Below are positions 20,127 to 28,710 of a DNA stretch of 64,000 nt, piece after piece. The position numbers and the translations under genes are program-made. The stretch comes from a virus: IMG/VR virus record IMGVR_UViG_3300021963_000110, positions 1 through 64,000 of that record; one strand, 5' to 3'. The notes under the pieces are model-generated. The model was not told where the DNA came from and ran no database searches. It saw only the letters and a list, made by a program, of their open reading frames with translations. Numbering within the stretch: position 1 is the first letter of the stretch; each line of letters begins with the position of its first letter.

Positions 20127-20516
20127 CTATACCTTTCTTAATATCTCTATTATATTATTATCTAAAGGTATTTCTGAATCTATCAGAATAAGATCTTTAG
20201 ATATAATTATTTTTTCCGGCATATAATTTAAAAATACTAAAAATGTTTTTAACTGAGGCCAAAACTTTTGATCTATCTTATAGAACAACATCTTTGTGGC
20301 CGCCTCAACTCCAAACAAATTGTTTAGTACAATTATATGATTTAAAATTAATCTTTCCTTTAATTCTTTACCACTATGATACTTACCAAGAAGTCGTTTA
20401 ACATATTTAAACCTCTTAATATCATCTAAGAATTCCGCCATACCTTTACAGTATGGGTTATCATAGTATTTCATAGCATACATTATAAAGTTTTCTTCAG
20501 TCAATTCAAATGTCAT
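20127..20516 (-). CDS. Conserved phage protein of unknown function
   Basis: 129 residues, helical. The start TEENFIMYAMKYYDNPYCKG and the FLDDIKRFKYVKRLLGKY segment form a pattern I know from many aquatic T4-like phages, always unassigned. No catalytic residues are apparent. It sits between two glycine-rich adhesin genes, so a virion assembly or regulatory role is possible. It is not itself an adhesin. Confidence 0.7.
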   Translation of the reverse strand: MTFELTEENFIMYAMKYYDNPYCKGMAEFLDDIKRFKYVKRLLGKYHSGKELKERLILNHIIVLNNLFGVEAATKMLFYKIDQKFWPQLKTFLVFLNYMPEKIIISKDLILIDSEIPLDNNIIEILRKV

Positions 20517-20528
20517 ATTTTTATTTTA

Positions 20529-21575
20529 TTATAGATACACTGTATCATTACCTGCTGTTGCATCGGAAACATTAGTTGACGGGAAAGCTCTATTAAATCC
20601 CCAAACTATTCGAACTGCTCCAGGTCCACCGCGACCTGCAATCATATTAGAAGCAGGAGTTTGCGTTGATGAATAATAGTAACCTCCGCCACCACCGCCG
20701 TACAGTCCACCATTATTTCGTATAGAATTAGAAGGGTTTATACTTGTTACTACATATGAATTGCCATTATATAGTTGCGGTATACCTACATTGTAGCTTC
20801 CACCGCCACCGTTGCGAGCAGTTAATGTGCCACCTGCTCCGTCTCTACCAAGACCGTAAACATTTACACCGCCACCCCCGGCTCCTTCAACATTAGCAGC
20901 AGGTCCGCGTTTCCAAATACTACTGCCGCCACCTCCCCCGCCGCCACCTGTCACGGCAGCGTTTCCTGCTACGTTGCTGGCATATAAATTTACAACACTT
21001 GCATCTCCGCCATTTTGCGTATATCCTGCAGCTCCACCTCCAGCAAGAATACTTGGCTCGGCCCCACTCGGGCTCACGCCTGAATTTCCACCCAGCGCTC
21101 CCCCATCATATGTGCCTGCAGGATATCCTCTACCATTGGTGCCGCCTGCATAAAGTTGATTATATCCGCCAGCTGCAATAGTGGATACACCACTTACAGT
21201 AACAGAAGAATTTGGGGCTCGCATGGTAATTATTCCATCTCCAAATATTCTGGTTTGAGAATTACCAACTACAACTGTAACAGTTTGTCCAGGAGTTACT
21301 GGTACATTATTTCTATATGCAAGACCACCACCTTTTCCGCCTAGAGCAGCATCTGTACCACTAAGTTGTACATACCCAGCTTCTCCCCCACCAATTACAA
21401 CATAAGATATTGAGTATACATTTGATGGTACTATAAAACTATACGTTGTGTTTCCGCTAATACTAGCATTTCCCGGATAAAACGCATTACCTCTTGGCAC
21501 AGTACCAAGTGTAGGATTAAATTTGACATTGCCTGAAAAGGTCATGCCGCGGCCGGAAAATGTAAATGTTCCCAT
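20529..21575 (-). CDS. Glycine-rich adhesin-like protein
   Basis: 348 residues. The anchor MGTFTFSGRGMTFSGNVKFN is similar in style to the starts at 6142 and 7265. A glycine-rich domain (about 38-320) follows, with TYSFIVPSNVYSISYVVIGG and repeated GGGGG runs. The C-terminus FNRAFPSTNVSDAT is a variant of the YPSTNTANV ending used by two other adhesins. It is coupled to the upstream gene by TAATG. Confidence 0.7.
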   Translation of the reverse strand: MGTFTFSGRGMTFSGNVKFNPTLGTVPRGNAFYPGNASISGNTTYSFIVPSNVYSISYVVIGGGEAGYVQLSGTDAALGGKGGGLAYRNNVPVTPGQTVTVVVGNSQTRIFGDGIITMRAPNSSVTVSGVSTIAAGGYNQLYAGGTNGRGYPAGTYDGGALGGNSGVSPSGAEPSILAGGGAAGYTQNGGDASVVNLYASNVAGNAAVTGGGGGGGGSSIWKRGPAANVEGAGGGGVNVYGLGRDGAGGTLTARNGGGGSYNVGIPQLYNGNSYVVTSINPSNSIRNNGGLYGGGGGGYYYSSTQTPASNMIAGRGGPGAVRIVWGFNRAFPSTNVSDATAGNDTVYL

Positions 21576-22015
21576 TATACTACGCTAGCTGTTCCGCCAA
21601 TCATAAACCATTTATGATTTGAATACATTAGTGTAGCAGTGTCGCCTACATTAGCAAAACGAACATTTGCACCATTGGCAACATTATAACCTAACGAATA
21701 AGAACCACCTGCCGATACAGTAGTTAATATAATTTTGATTTGACCATTGGCTCCGTTAGGAATTGAAATGTCTGCAGGCGTGCCGCCAATATTAAGATAT
21801 GTCGTAGGCGTAGTTATACTTACAACACCTGCAGAAGATAATGTCTGCGGTGTGCCTGTTATCTTAACATTGCCCTGTAGATTTGGATCAGTTAAATCTG
21901 CAAGAAAATTAGCAACCGTGATGCTTTTACTTGTATTTGATTGTACAAGATAAAGCAAATCATTTGGATTTGTTGCTGTTGCTGCAACCAGGTCTGAGAT
22001 TTTTTGTTTTGCCAT
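21575..22015 (-). CDS. Tail-fibre-associated protein
   Basis: 146 residues. The N-terminus MAKQKISDLVAATATNPNDL with LLYLVQSNTSKSITVANFL is a common opening of phage tail-fibre and baseplate-associated proteins. The rest is beta-rich (SSAGVVSITTPTTYLNI and so on) and ends in KWFMIGGTASVV, a typical fibre-tip closing strand. It is probably a short fibre or connector. A late-promoter-like ATAAATA lies just upstream. Confidence 0.65.
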   Translation of the reverse strand: MAKQKISDLVAATATNPNDLLYLVQSNTSKSITVANFLADLTDPNLQGNVKITGTPQTLSSAGVVSITTPTTYLNIGGTPADISIPNGANGQIKIILTTVSAGGSYSLGYNVANGANVRFANVGDTATLMYSNHKWFMIGGTASVV

Positions 22016-22037
22016 TTTGGTATTAAGTTGTTTTGTT

Positions 22038-22044
22038 TATTTAT
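22038..22044 (-). promoter_or_regulatory. Late-promoter-like ATAAATA
   Basis: Reads AATAAATA on the minus strand, one base off the T4 late octamer. It is 23-29 bases upstream of ATG 22015 and overlaps the stop TAA of the preceding gene (22041-22043). Confidence 0.45.
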
Positions 22045-22400
22045 TCAGGCAAGACTAGCTCAACCCATGCAAGAGTAGGCTCATCCCAACGATATAATTT
22101 ACCGTCATTTGGATACGCAACAGGCGCTTCCCATAAACATTTATCCTCATTTAATACCCATGAATCAAATCCTTTAGGCGGAATAAATGCATCTCTTGCT
22201 GCATCATACGTATATCCAATGCCTGCATAATTTTTACGCAAAGGAGTCCCGCCTTGTGTATGTACTCCGCCGTGAGTATTATATGATGTTTGAATCCATG
22301 TTGCAGGGTCTCCAAACAGACCAGTGTTAATTACATCCTGTTCTGCTACAATAACTTGTGCAACAATATTATTTCCATCGATTTGTGCAAAATGTGCCAT
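22041..22400 (-). CDS. Trp-rich tail-associated protein (GIGYTYD family)
   Basis: 119 residues. MAHFAQIDGNNIVAQVIV, GGTPLRKNYAGIGYTYD, RDAFIPPK and SWVLNEDKCLWEAPV are landmarks of a family I recall beside tail-fibre genes of aquatic T4-like phages. The end YRWDEPTLAWVEL is shared with 3900 and 24642. I infer a tail-fibre accessory or chaperone. AAGGAG gives a strong ribosome-binding site. Confidence 0.7.
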   Translation of the reverse strand: MAHFAQIDGNNIVAQVIVAEQDVINTGLFGDPATWIQTSYNTHGGVHTQGGTPLRKNYAGIGYTYDAARDAFIPPKGFDSWVLNEDKCLWEAPVAYPNDGKLYRWDEPTLAWVELVLPE

Positions 22401-22412
22401 TATATTTTCTCC

Positions 22413-24170
22413 TTAAAAAATGATTGATCCTGATTGCCAGAATCTATAAATTCTATATCCGCCTGTTACTATAACATTCGGCGAACCTGTTGTTGAAGTT
22501 GCTGCATCATATGTATCTGGGTAACGAATAATAACAACACCGGAACCACCTGCTCCTGCGGGATTTGAGAGATCGGATACACCACCGCCACCGCCGCCCA
22601 CGTTTACATTACCAGAATTGCCAGGTCCGGTTACTTTGCCTGCCCCACCTCCACCTGCACCTCCAGCGCCTCCGCTATTGCCAACACCTCCGCCACCGCC
22701 GGCATAGGTTACACTTGTACCTGTTATTGAATTGGCAATACCAGCACCACCCGGGCCGCCTACTGTGCCGCTTGGAGCATTTCCACCAACTGCTCCCGCA
22801 CCGCCACCGCCTGCACCGGCAGCATTGCCATCTTGTGCCCACGGAGTTCCTCCAGCATATCCTTGAGGGGGCGAAGTGGGCGGAGTATTGCCTGCGCCAC
22901 CTGCTCTTTGTTGCCCGCTACCACCGCCACCGCCACCGCCACCTGAACCGCCAGGAGAACCATTTGTGGTTGCACCGCCATTATAATAACCACCGCCACC
23001 GCCTCCGTTTGCTATAACGGTCATTGCTGCAACGATTGAAGAGTTGCCGCCCGTTACACCTTGATTGTAACCTGTTATTGCAGTACCGCCTGCGCCTACT
23101 GTGACTAAAATATTACTACTAGGAGCAATTACAAGATTTGCGCCAGATACATAACCACCTGCTCCGCCGCCGCCACCGTAAATGCCTCCGCCTCCGCCAC
23201 CACCAGCAACTACTAAATATTCTACCAACGATGGTTTTGTTGAAGTAGTCACATTCAATGATCCTGATTGCCAGAATCTATAAATGATATTGCCTCCAGA
23301 TATAGTTACATTTGGAGAACCTGTTGTTGCAGCAGCCGGATATGTCATTGGGTAACTAATAAAGAATACACCTGAACCACCTTGTCCTGCGCCTGATGAA
23401 CTGCTATAATTGCCACCACCTCCACCACCACCTAAATTAGTAGCGCCTGCAGTTCCTGCTCCATTGCCACCTCCACCGGTACCGCCACCCCCAAGTCCGC
23501 CCGCAGGAGATGAACCAGTAGTTCCGCCTCCACCTCCACCGGCATAAGCAACATTGGAACCAGATATTGTAGAATTTGCTCCTCGGCCGCCTACACCTAT
23601 ACCAACTGTTCCATTTGTGCCAGCTGCGCTTGCGCCACCGCCACCGCCACCATTGTCATATGAGGAATTGTCAGATGCACCATTGCCGCCAGCAAAACCT
23701 TGTCCCGGATATGCTGATCCACCAGCATTGCCTTTTGAGTTTGCACCGCCGCCTGAGCCACCCGATTTACCTACAAATGCTCCGCTAGATTGAGGGTATG
23801 ATGCTGAACCATTCCAGCTACCACCACCGCCACCACCTACGGATAAGACAATATTTGCACCGCCTACGGGTTGTATATAAGTGTTTCCGCCATTGCCGCC
23901 AGAAACACCTGAACTACCGGTTGTTCCACCTGCGCCAACTAAAATAGAATATGTTGTTCCGATTGCAAGTGCTGTAGTATTTGTTAGATAACCACCGCCA
24001 CCACCGCCACCACCCCAAACAGATCCACCTCCACCACCGCCACCGGCAACTGATAGATATGAAATTGCAAGCTGTAAAGATGGGTCAGTTGGAAATGTAG
24101 TTGGCCAAAGGTTTAACCCGGCAAACTCATTTACCTTATTTAGCGTTAGAATGTCGTTGTATATTGCCAT
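22413..24170 (-). CDS. Double glycine-rich adhesin-like protein
   Basis: 585 residues. The anchor MAIYNDILTLNKVNEFAGLN is similar to the protein at 25043. Two glycine-rich domains follow (about 36-300 and 310-585), each closing with GSPNV-x-x-GG and YRFWQSGS. The second copy shows that whole domains duplicate. The long GGN codon runs make the opposite strand look proline-rich. It is a likely receptor-binding fibre component. Confidence 0.7.
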   Translation of the reverse strand: MAIYNDILTLNKVNEFAGLNLWPTTFPTDPSLQLAISYLSVAGGGGGGGSVWGGGGGGGGYLTNTTALAIGTTYSILVGAGGTTGSSGVSGGNGGNTYIQPVGGANIVLSVGGGGGGSWNGSASYPQSSGAFVGKSGGSGGGANSKGNAGGSAYPGQGFAGGNGASDNSSYDNGGGGGGASAAGTNGTVGIGVGGRGANSTISGSNVAYAGGGGGGTTGSSPAGGLGGGGTGGGGNGAGTAGATNLGGGGGGGNYSSSSGAGQGGSGVFFISYPMTYPAAATTGSPNVTISGGNIIYRFWQSGSLNVTTSTKPSLVEYLVVAGGGGGGGIYGGGGGAGGYVSGANLVIAPSSNILVTVGAGGTAITGYNQGVTGGNSSIVAAMTVIANGGGGGGYYNGGATTNGSPGGSGGGGGGGGSGQQRAGGAGNTPPTSPPQGYAGGTPWAQDGNAAGAGGGGAGAVGGNAPSGTVGGPGGAGIANSITGTSVTYAGGGGGVGNSGGAGGAGGGGAGKVTGPGNSGNVNVGGGGGGVSDLSNPAGAGGSGVVIIRYPDTYDAATSTTGSPNVIVTGGYRIYRFWQSGSIIF

Positions 24171-24177
24171 TGTACTC

Positions 24178-24639
24178 TTAGATTAATATCCAATCGTTAG
24201 TATCTTTATCCCATTCATATAAATTACCATCCATTGGATATGGTTTATTCGCAACATCGATACTTAGTTCTTCTAATTTTTTACGTCTTTCCCAATACTC
24301 AGGATGAACATCGTTAATAAAATATGGACGTGATGTTTCTGGTACTATGTCAGATACATCGCCATCTACATCTCGTATAGCAAAAACACAGTACCAAGCT
24401 ACATTGTCTGTTATTGCTTTAAATTTATGAGGCTTTTCTTTTTTAATAACAATGAATGTGGGCGCAGTAAAAGTTCTAGGAGGATTGCCTTCTACTTCAA
24501 CTTCTACTGTGCCGCTAACCAATAAACTCACATGATCAAACAAATGATAATGACCTGATGTTTCATCACCTGCATTCTGTAATTCATTTTGTCTTACCCA
24601 TATGTTGCCAAAATAACCCAAGTCATGTCGTTTTCTCAT
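24178..24639 (-). CDS. Cupin-fold protein, copy 2 of 3, fused to a Trp-rich tail
   Basis: 153 residues from ATG 24639 (MRKRHDLGYFGNIWVRQN), preceded by AGGA. The cupin core GHYHLFDHVSLLVSG holds the metal-type histidines, with TAPTFIVIKKEKPHKF as second motif. Unlike copies 1 and 3 it has an extra C-terminal segment, PYPMDGNLYEWDKDTNDWIL, resembling the ends of the Trp-rich proteins. This looks like a gene fusion or exchange with the neighbouring family. A longer in-frame start would overlap the upstream gene and is less likely. Confidence 0.75.
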   Translation of the reverse strand: MRKRHDLGYFGNIWVRQNELQNAGDETSGHYHLFDHVSLLVSGTVEVEVEGNPPRTFTAPTFIVIKKEKPHKFKAITDNVAWYCVFAIRDVDGDVSDIVPETSRPYFINDVHPEYWERRKKLEELSIDVANKPYPMDGNLYEWDKDTNDWILI

Positions 24640-24641
24640 AT

Positions 24642-25031
24642 TTATCCTAAAATTGCAACATTGGGCATTTCCACCCAATCTTTAATATCTTCATCCCATG
24701 CATAAAATTTACCATCTGTTCCATTATATTTTGACGGAACAGGTGGTTCCCACCTGCAAGTATTTTCATTTAAAATCCAACTAGGATATAACTTAGGTGG
24801 AATAAATGCATCTCTGCCTTCATCATATGTATAACCTATACCTGCAGTGTTTTTTCTAAATCTTTGAGTAAAACTAGATTGTACCCATTTTTTGCTATTC
24901 GGCCATAGTGTTTTACAAAACTCTATTCCTTTTTGTTCGCTTTCAACGCCATCAACAATGATATCAGAATTGTTTATCGCTACAATTTGAATTACAACAT
25001 TGCTCTCGTCAACTTCTGCAAAATTTGCCAT
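24642..25031 (-). CDS. Trp-rich tail-associated protein
   Basis: 129 residues, a paralogue of 22041: MANFAEVDESNVVIQIVAIN, KNTAGIGYTYDEGRDAFIPPK, SWILNENTCRWEPPVP and YAWDEDIKDWVEM. It carries an insert around residues 22-45. It stands directly upstream of a cupin gene, as the pair at 3900 and 3517 also does. A fibre accessory role is inferred from family context. Confidence 0.7.
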   Translation of the reverse strand: MANFAEVDESNVVIQIVAINNSDIIVDGVESEQKGIEFCKTLWPNSKKWVQSSFTQRFRKNTAGIGYTYDEGRDAFIPPKLYPSWILNENTCRWEPPVPSKYNGTDGKFYAWDEDIKDWVEMPNVAILG

Positions 25032-25042
25032 CTATAATCCTT

Positions 25043-25981
25043 TCACGCAAGAGTTGTAAAGGTGCCGCTACCGGTAAATATGTGCAGATACCATCCTGGT
25101 CTTGTTGTAGTATCTATTGTGCCACCTGTAGCTTTTGCTCTAGATGATTGATATGCAATAATTACAATACCACTACCACCAAAACCTTTTACCGCATTAC
25201 CGTCACCATTGTGCAGGTCCGACCCTCCACCGCCACCTCCGCCAGAATTTTGTACACCAGGATTACCCCATGAACCAGATGCACCATATGCTGCACCATA
25301 TGGACCATATCCGCCGGCACCGCCACCGCCGGCACCACCAACACCACCTGAGCCTGCACCGTTTAATAATCCACCGCCACCGCCACCGCCAGCAAACCAG
25401 CCGCCGGTTACTATACCATTGGGTTGACCTCCAGATGCTCCTCCAGTAACAACTGCGAATTCTGTATATCGCAAACCTGCGCCTCCAGCCCCACCTGCAT
25501 TGCCCGATGAATTACTACCAGCAGCGCCTGCACCGCCACCACCGCCACCTGCACTATTGTTACCGCCGCCTGCAGGCGTACCGCCAGCAAAACCTTGTCC
25601 TGATATACCGGCTTGTGCCGCACCACCGGAACCACCCGTCGAATTAAATTTACCGCCACCTACTGCTATAAGATTAACGGTTCCCCCCACTACTGAACTA
25701 TTAGATCCGTTAGACCCAGCACCAGTAGCACCTGCAACAGTAACAGTATATGCAGTACTTTTCGTCAATTCTATAGGTGCACCGTTTGGAGTCTTTGGTG
25801 TAGAATTATCGCCATAATATAATAAACCACCTGCACCACCGCCGCCTGTACGATGGTCTCCGCCCGAACCACCCGCAGCAACAATTAACATTTCATATGT
25901 ATCAGGAGGAATAAACCAAGAACCTTCTATAGATAATTGGTAAACTTTACTTAAATTAAAAATATTATTGTATACTGCCAT
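25043..25981 (-). CDS. Glycine-rich adhesin-like protein
   Basis: 312 residues. The anchor MAVYNNIFNLSKVYQLSIEG precedes SWFIPPDTYEMLIVAAGG and a glycine-rich domain to about residue 285, closing with TRPGWYLHIFTGSGTF, a variant of the YRFWQSGS ending. The start overlaps the small zinc-ribbon gene by 17 bases. Confidence 0.7.
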   Translation of the reverse strand: MAVYNNIFNLSKVYQLSIEGSWFIPPDTYEMLIVAAGGSGGDHRTGGGGAGGLLYYGDNSTPKTPNGAPIELTKSTAYTVTVAGATGAGSNGSNSSVVGGTVNLIAVGGGKFNSTGGSGGAAQAGISGQGFAGGTPAGGGNNSAGGGGGGAGAAGSNSSGNAGGAGGAGLRYTEFAVVTGGASGGQPNGIVTGGWFAGGGGGGGLLNGAGSGGVGGAGGGGAGGYGPYGAAYGASGSWGNPGVQNSGGGGGGGSDLHNGDGNAVKGFGGSGIVIIAYQSSRAKATGGTIDTTTRPGWYLHIFTGSGTFTTLA

Positions 25982-26168
25982 TTTTATTTTCTATAGTAAT
26001 TCTATCCCATAAATCTATTGGACATTTTTTATAAGGCAATTTTGTTTTAACTGGCATAAAGCAATTGCATTTATTGCAAAATTTTAGAGTAGTAAAATTC
26101 TCACAACCTTCACAAATTTTATATCTGTACTGTTGTACTTCTTCAGATACAAATAAATTATCTAACAT
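25965..26168 (-). CDS. Zinc-ribbon or metal-binding miniprotein, paralogue of 9865
   Basis: 67 residues with Cys19, 22, 31, 34, 36 and 49 in the pattern C-x2-C-x8-C-x2-C-x-C-x12-C and a KTKLPYKKCPIDLW ending. This is the same signature as the 59-residue protein in the reductase operon. Here it lies among adhesin genes, overlapping both neighbours by 11-17 bases. It may bind zinc; its role is unknown. Confidence 0.65.
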   Translation of the reverse strand: MLDNLFVSEEVQQYRYKICEGCENFTTLKFCNKCNCFMPVKTKLPYKKCPIDLWDRITIENKNGSIQ

Positions 26169-27426
26169 AAATTTCTACTCTTGCAGATCGGTTAATACCT
26201 GTAGTATCTTGGCAGCAAGAAATTCTATCTCCTGCAGAATAATTTCCCCAAGCACTATCCATACCTATACCACCTGATACGTCACTTGAACCTGTTGCAC
26301 CACCGCTCGCAAGTGTAGCGGGCGTGGCATAATTGCCTTCACCATTCTCATTCCATCCAAATCCCCATCTAACTTTAGCGGCGTTAGAGCCACTGTATGA
26401 TAATCCTTCATTTTTAAAGTTAAATCCATAAAAATTAACATCGGCTTGGCTAGAAAACACTCCATTTGCCCAATTAGATGAAGATTTAGCGAGACCAATA
26501 AATTTTCCACCATAATTGCCTGCGGTGTTAACTGTGCCGGTATTAAATGTACCTGCAGTATTAAAGAAACTTATGGGAGTTATTCTCGTGCCATCATTAA
26601 AATTATTTTGCAACCATGACCAGCAACTATATGGGTTAGTTCCAAGGCCGCCCCCATTAGTTGTAATGTCTGGCCATAATGCCATTATATCTTTAGCTGC
26701 AAAATAATTCATAGTATCAAATTTTGCATCTTGATTCGTTCTGTCAGTATATGTAGGATTTAACGTATTATTTGTTGTCCAATAATTTGCAGAATAATTA
26801 AAGGTCGTACCTGTAGTAGCCTTCATTGCCATCATCCATCCGCCACCATTTGCAGATGAATTCATTAAACAGTATACTTGAGTGGGTCCAACCGTTGGTA
26901 AATTGATCCAATACAGGCCATCTGTATTTGTGCCCGTCAATGATTTAATTGACTCAGCGGATAAAGCTGCTCTTGCCGCTGAAGAACCATCTGCGGATAA
27001 AGTAGCAATTGTGGATGTTGATACTGGTATAACAGGACTAATTAAAATATTACTTGTACTAATAATATTGGGGCCTGTAATAGAATCTGTTCTTAATTGA
27101 AATGTTGATATTTTAGAATTAGCATTTATATCAATTGAATTTCGTTTTGTAAATTTTATAATGCCTGTGGAATCTACATACAATTGACCGGATAAAGAAT
27201 TATCATCAAAATCTGCTCTTGTAAGCGCATTAGGAGAATTTACAGGACTTAGTGTGTAATAAAGAAACTGATTTTGATATTGCTTTTGCGTATCAATTGT
27301 AAATTCAATTACTTTTGAGTCCTGTGTCACGGTTACTATAGGTGTAGCATTTGCCCAGGCATTTTGATTTTGCCTGATCTTTACGTCATTTAACGTAAAA
27401 ATACCTACTGTATTTGTATCAGCCAT
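26158..27426 (-). CDS. Fibrinogen/intelectin-like lectin-domain protein
   Basis: 422 residues. The anchor MADTNTVGIFTLNDVKIRQN is followed by a beta-sandwich part to about 160. From about residue 172, DGLYWINLPTVGPTQVYCLM then GGGWMMAMKATTG resembles the start of fibrinogen-related or intelectin domains (G-x-Y-W-I, Y-C-x-M, GGGW). The rest is rich in Trp, Asn and Gly and ends RSARVEIYVR, as such domains do. These folds bind sugars or acetylated groups, so a receptor-binding role is likely. Confidence 0.65.
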   Translation of the reverse strand: MADTNTVGIFTLNDVKIRQNQNAWANATPIVTVTQDSKVIEFTIDTQKQYQNQFLYYTLSPVNSPNALTRADFDDNSLSGQLYVDSTGIIKFTKRNSIDINANSKISTFQLRTDSITGPNIISTSNILISPVIPVSTSTIATLSADGSSAARAALSAESIKSLTGTNTDGLYWINLPTVGPTQVYCLMNSSANGGGWMMAMKATTGTTFNYSANYWTTNNTLNPTYTDRTNQDAKFDTMNYFAAKDIMALWPDITTNGGGLGTNPYSCWSWLQNNFNDGTRITPISFFNTAGTFNTGTVNTAGNYGGKFIGLAKSSSNWANGVFSSQADVNFYGFNFKNEGLSYSGSNAAKVRWGFGWNENGEGNYATPATLASGGATGSSDVSGGIGMDSAWGNYSAGDRISCCQDTTGINRSARVEIYVR

Positions 27427-27427
27427 T

Positions 27428-28282
27428 TTAAGAAATTACTCTACCTGAAACAAAAGCGGAAATTGTATTTGCAAATGATGTATATGCAACCAAACGATCA
27501 TTTGCATCTAAGCGTTTTACATTCTCACAAATTTCTACCACACAATTCGTAGGAATAATTAGTGTGTAAACAAAATATGCCTTAGGAGAACCTGTTGCGT
27601 TTGCCCAGTACATTGTTGTTGCTACATTTGCTGTACCAGTATTAACTAAACGAATTGATTCAATAACTGTAGGCGCACCCGTTGAAACATAAACATTTGT
27701 GTTTGATAATGTCAACAATGCTGCATTGCTAACATATGCATTGCTAGCAATTCTTTCAAATGTGATTGTAGCATTTAAACTAGTTGTTCCGCCGCATTTT
27801 AATTTTAAAATTTCACCTGGTCTAAAGACTTGTGGCTTCTTTAAAAGCTCTAAAGATAATCTATACGGAATAGGTATCTCGTTACAGTGATTTATTTCTT
27901 GATTAGTTACGGTAACAATGTTACTGGATACGTTAACATTAAGTGCCCCTGCATTATCCATATTTGTAACTAATATTGAATCTACAAGATAACTAAAACC
28001 GGGGGTAGAAGGAAACACTATAGCATTTGCCATAGATGTTGTTACTGTATATGCCGCAACATTTGAAACTGCGCCAGAAAACAATCCGCTGGTAACTACG
28101 CCGCCGGGTGTATATTTGCCGGTAGCACTGTCCCAAATAAGTCCCTGCCCTGCAGTAGGAGCGGTAGTACTGTTATCAATAATCAATGATGTAAAATTAA
28201 CATTACTTGCATTAACTGAAGCAACACTGCCTTCAGAACTTGCAATAGGATTAATTAGTCTTGGATTAATTCTCGTGGTCAT
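27428..28282 (-). CDS. Virion structural protein with two tandem beta-sandwich domains
   Basis: 284 residues. After MTTRINPRLINPIASSEGSV come two related domains (about 65-175 and 185-284). Each has a (S/T)I(L/R)(V/L)TNM/VNTG-type strand and a segment such as IPIPYRLSLELLKKPQVF or LIIPTNCVVEICENVKRL. It is a paralogue of the C-terminal part of 37817, and single-domain relatives occur at 46938, 52590 and 61690. It is likely a baseplate or fibre attachment protein. A late promoter lies 29 bases upstream. Confidence 0.65.
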   Translation of the reverse strand: MTTRINPRLINPIASSEGSVASVNASNVNFTSLIIDNSTTAPTAGQGLIWDSATGKYTPGGVVTSGLFSGAVSNVAAYTVTTSMANAIVFPSTPGFSYLVDSILVTNMDNAGALNVNVSSNIVTVTNQEINHCNEIPIPYRLSLELLKKPQVFRPGEILKLKCGGTTSLNATITFERIASNAYVSNAALLTLSNTNVYVSTGAPTVIESIRLVNTGTANVATTMYWANATGSPKAYFVYTLIIPTNCVVEICENVKRLDANDRLVAYTSFANTISAFVSGRVIS

Positions 28283-28310
28283 TTACAGATGCCTTTTGTT
28301 TTTCTAATAT

Positions 28311-28318
28311 TATTTATA
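28311..28318 (-). promoter_or_regulatory. T4-type late promoter TATAAATA
   Basis: A perfect octamer on the minus strand, 29-36 bases upstream of ATG 28282. It includes the TAA stop of the cupin gene (28314-28316). With 8503-8510 it is one of two perfect octamers placed next to a gene start. Confidence 0.65.
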
Positions 28319-28709
28319 TGTCAAGCTTTAATTGTTTTTCCCAATAATTATCTCTGCAACCTCTAGCAGATCTAGGATCATGCTGCTCGCCGTAAATATC
28401 TTCTATTACTTCACCATCTAAATTTCGCAATGCAAAAACACAGTAATAAATTACATCGTCTTCCAAAGCTACAATTTGATGTTTTAATTCTTTTTTAATT
28501 ACTATAAATGTGGGAGCAACAAACTCTTTTGGTTCTTCGCCCTCGACACTTACCAACACACTACCTTTAACAAGCATTGTAACATGGTCAAAGTAATGAC
28601 GATGCCCATCTTGCGCCTCACCTTTTTTATCAAGTCTATTTTGTCGTATCCAAATATTACCAAAATAACCAAGATCAGTATGCTTATTGTTTATAATTGG
28701 TTCTGTCAT
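28314..28709 (-). CDS. Cupin-fold protein, copy 3 of 3
   Basis: 131 residues, close to copy 1 (LGYFGNIWIRQN, GHRHYFDHVTMLVKGSVLVSV, APTFIVIKKELKHQIVALED, YYCVFALRNLDGEVIE). The metal-type histidines are conserved. It directly follows a six-LamG fibre gene and has no Trp-rich partner next to it. The shared EPKEF and QHDP motifs show copies 1 and 3 are closer to each other than to copy 2. Confidence 0.75.
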   Translation of the reverse strand: MTEPIINNKHTDLGYFGNIWIRQNRLDKKGEAQDGHRHYFDHVTMLVKGSVLVSVEGEEPKEFVAPTFIVIKKELKHQIVALEDDVIYYCVFALRNLDGEVIEDIYGEQHDPRSARGCRDNYWEKQLKLDI

Positions 28710-28710
28710 T

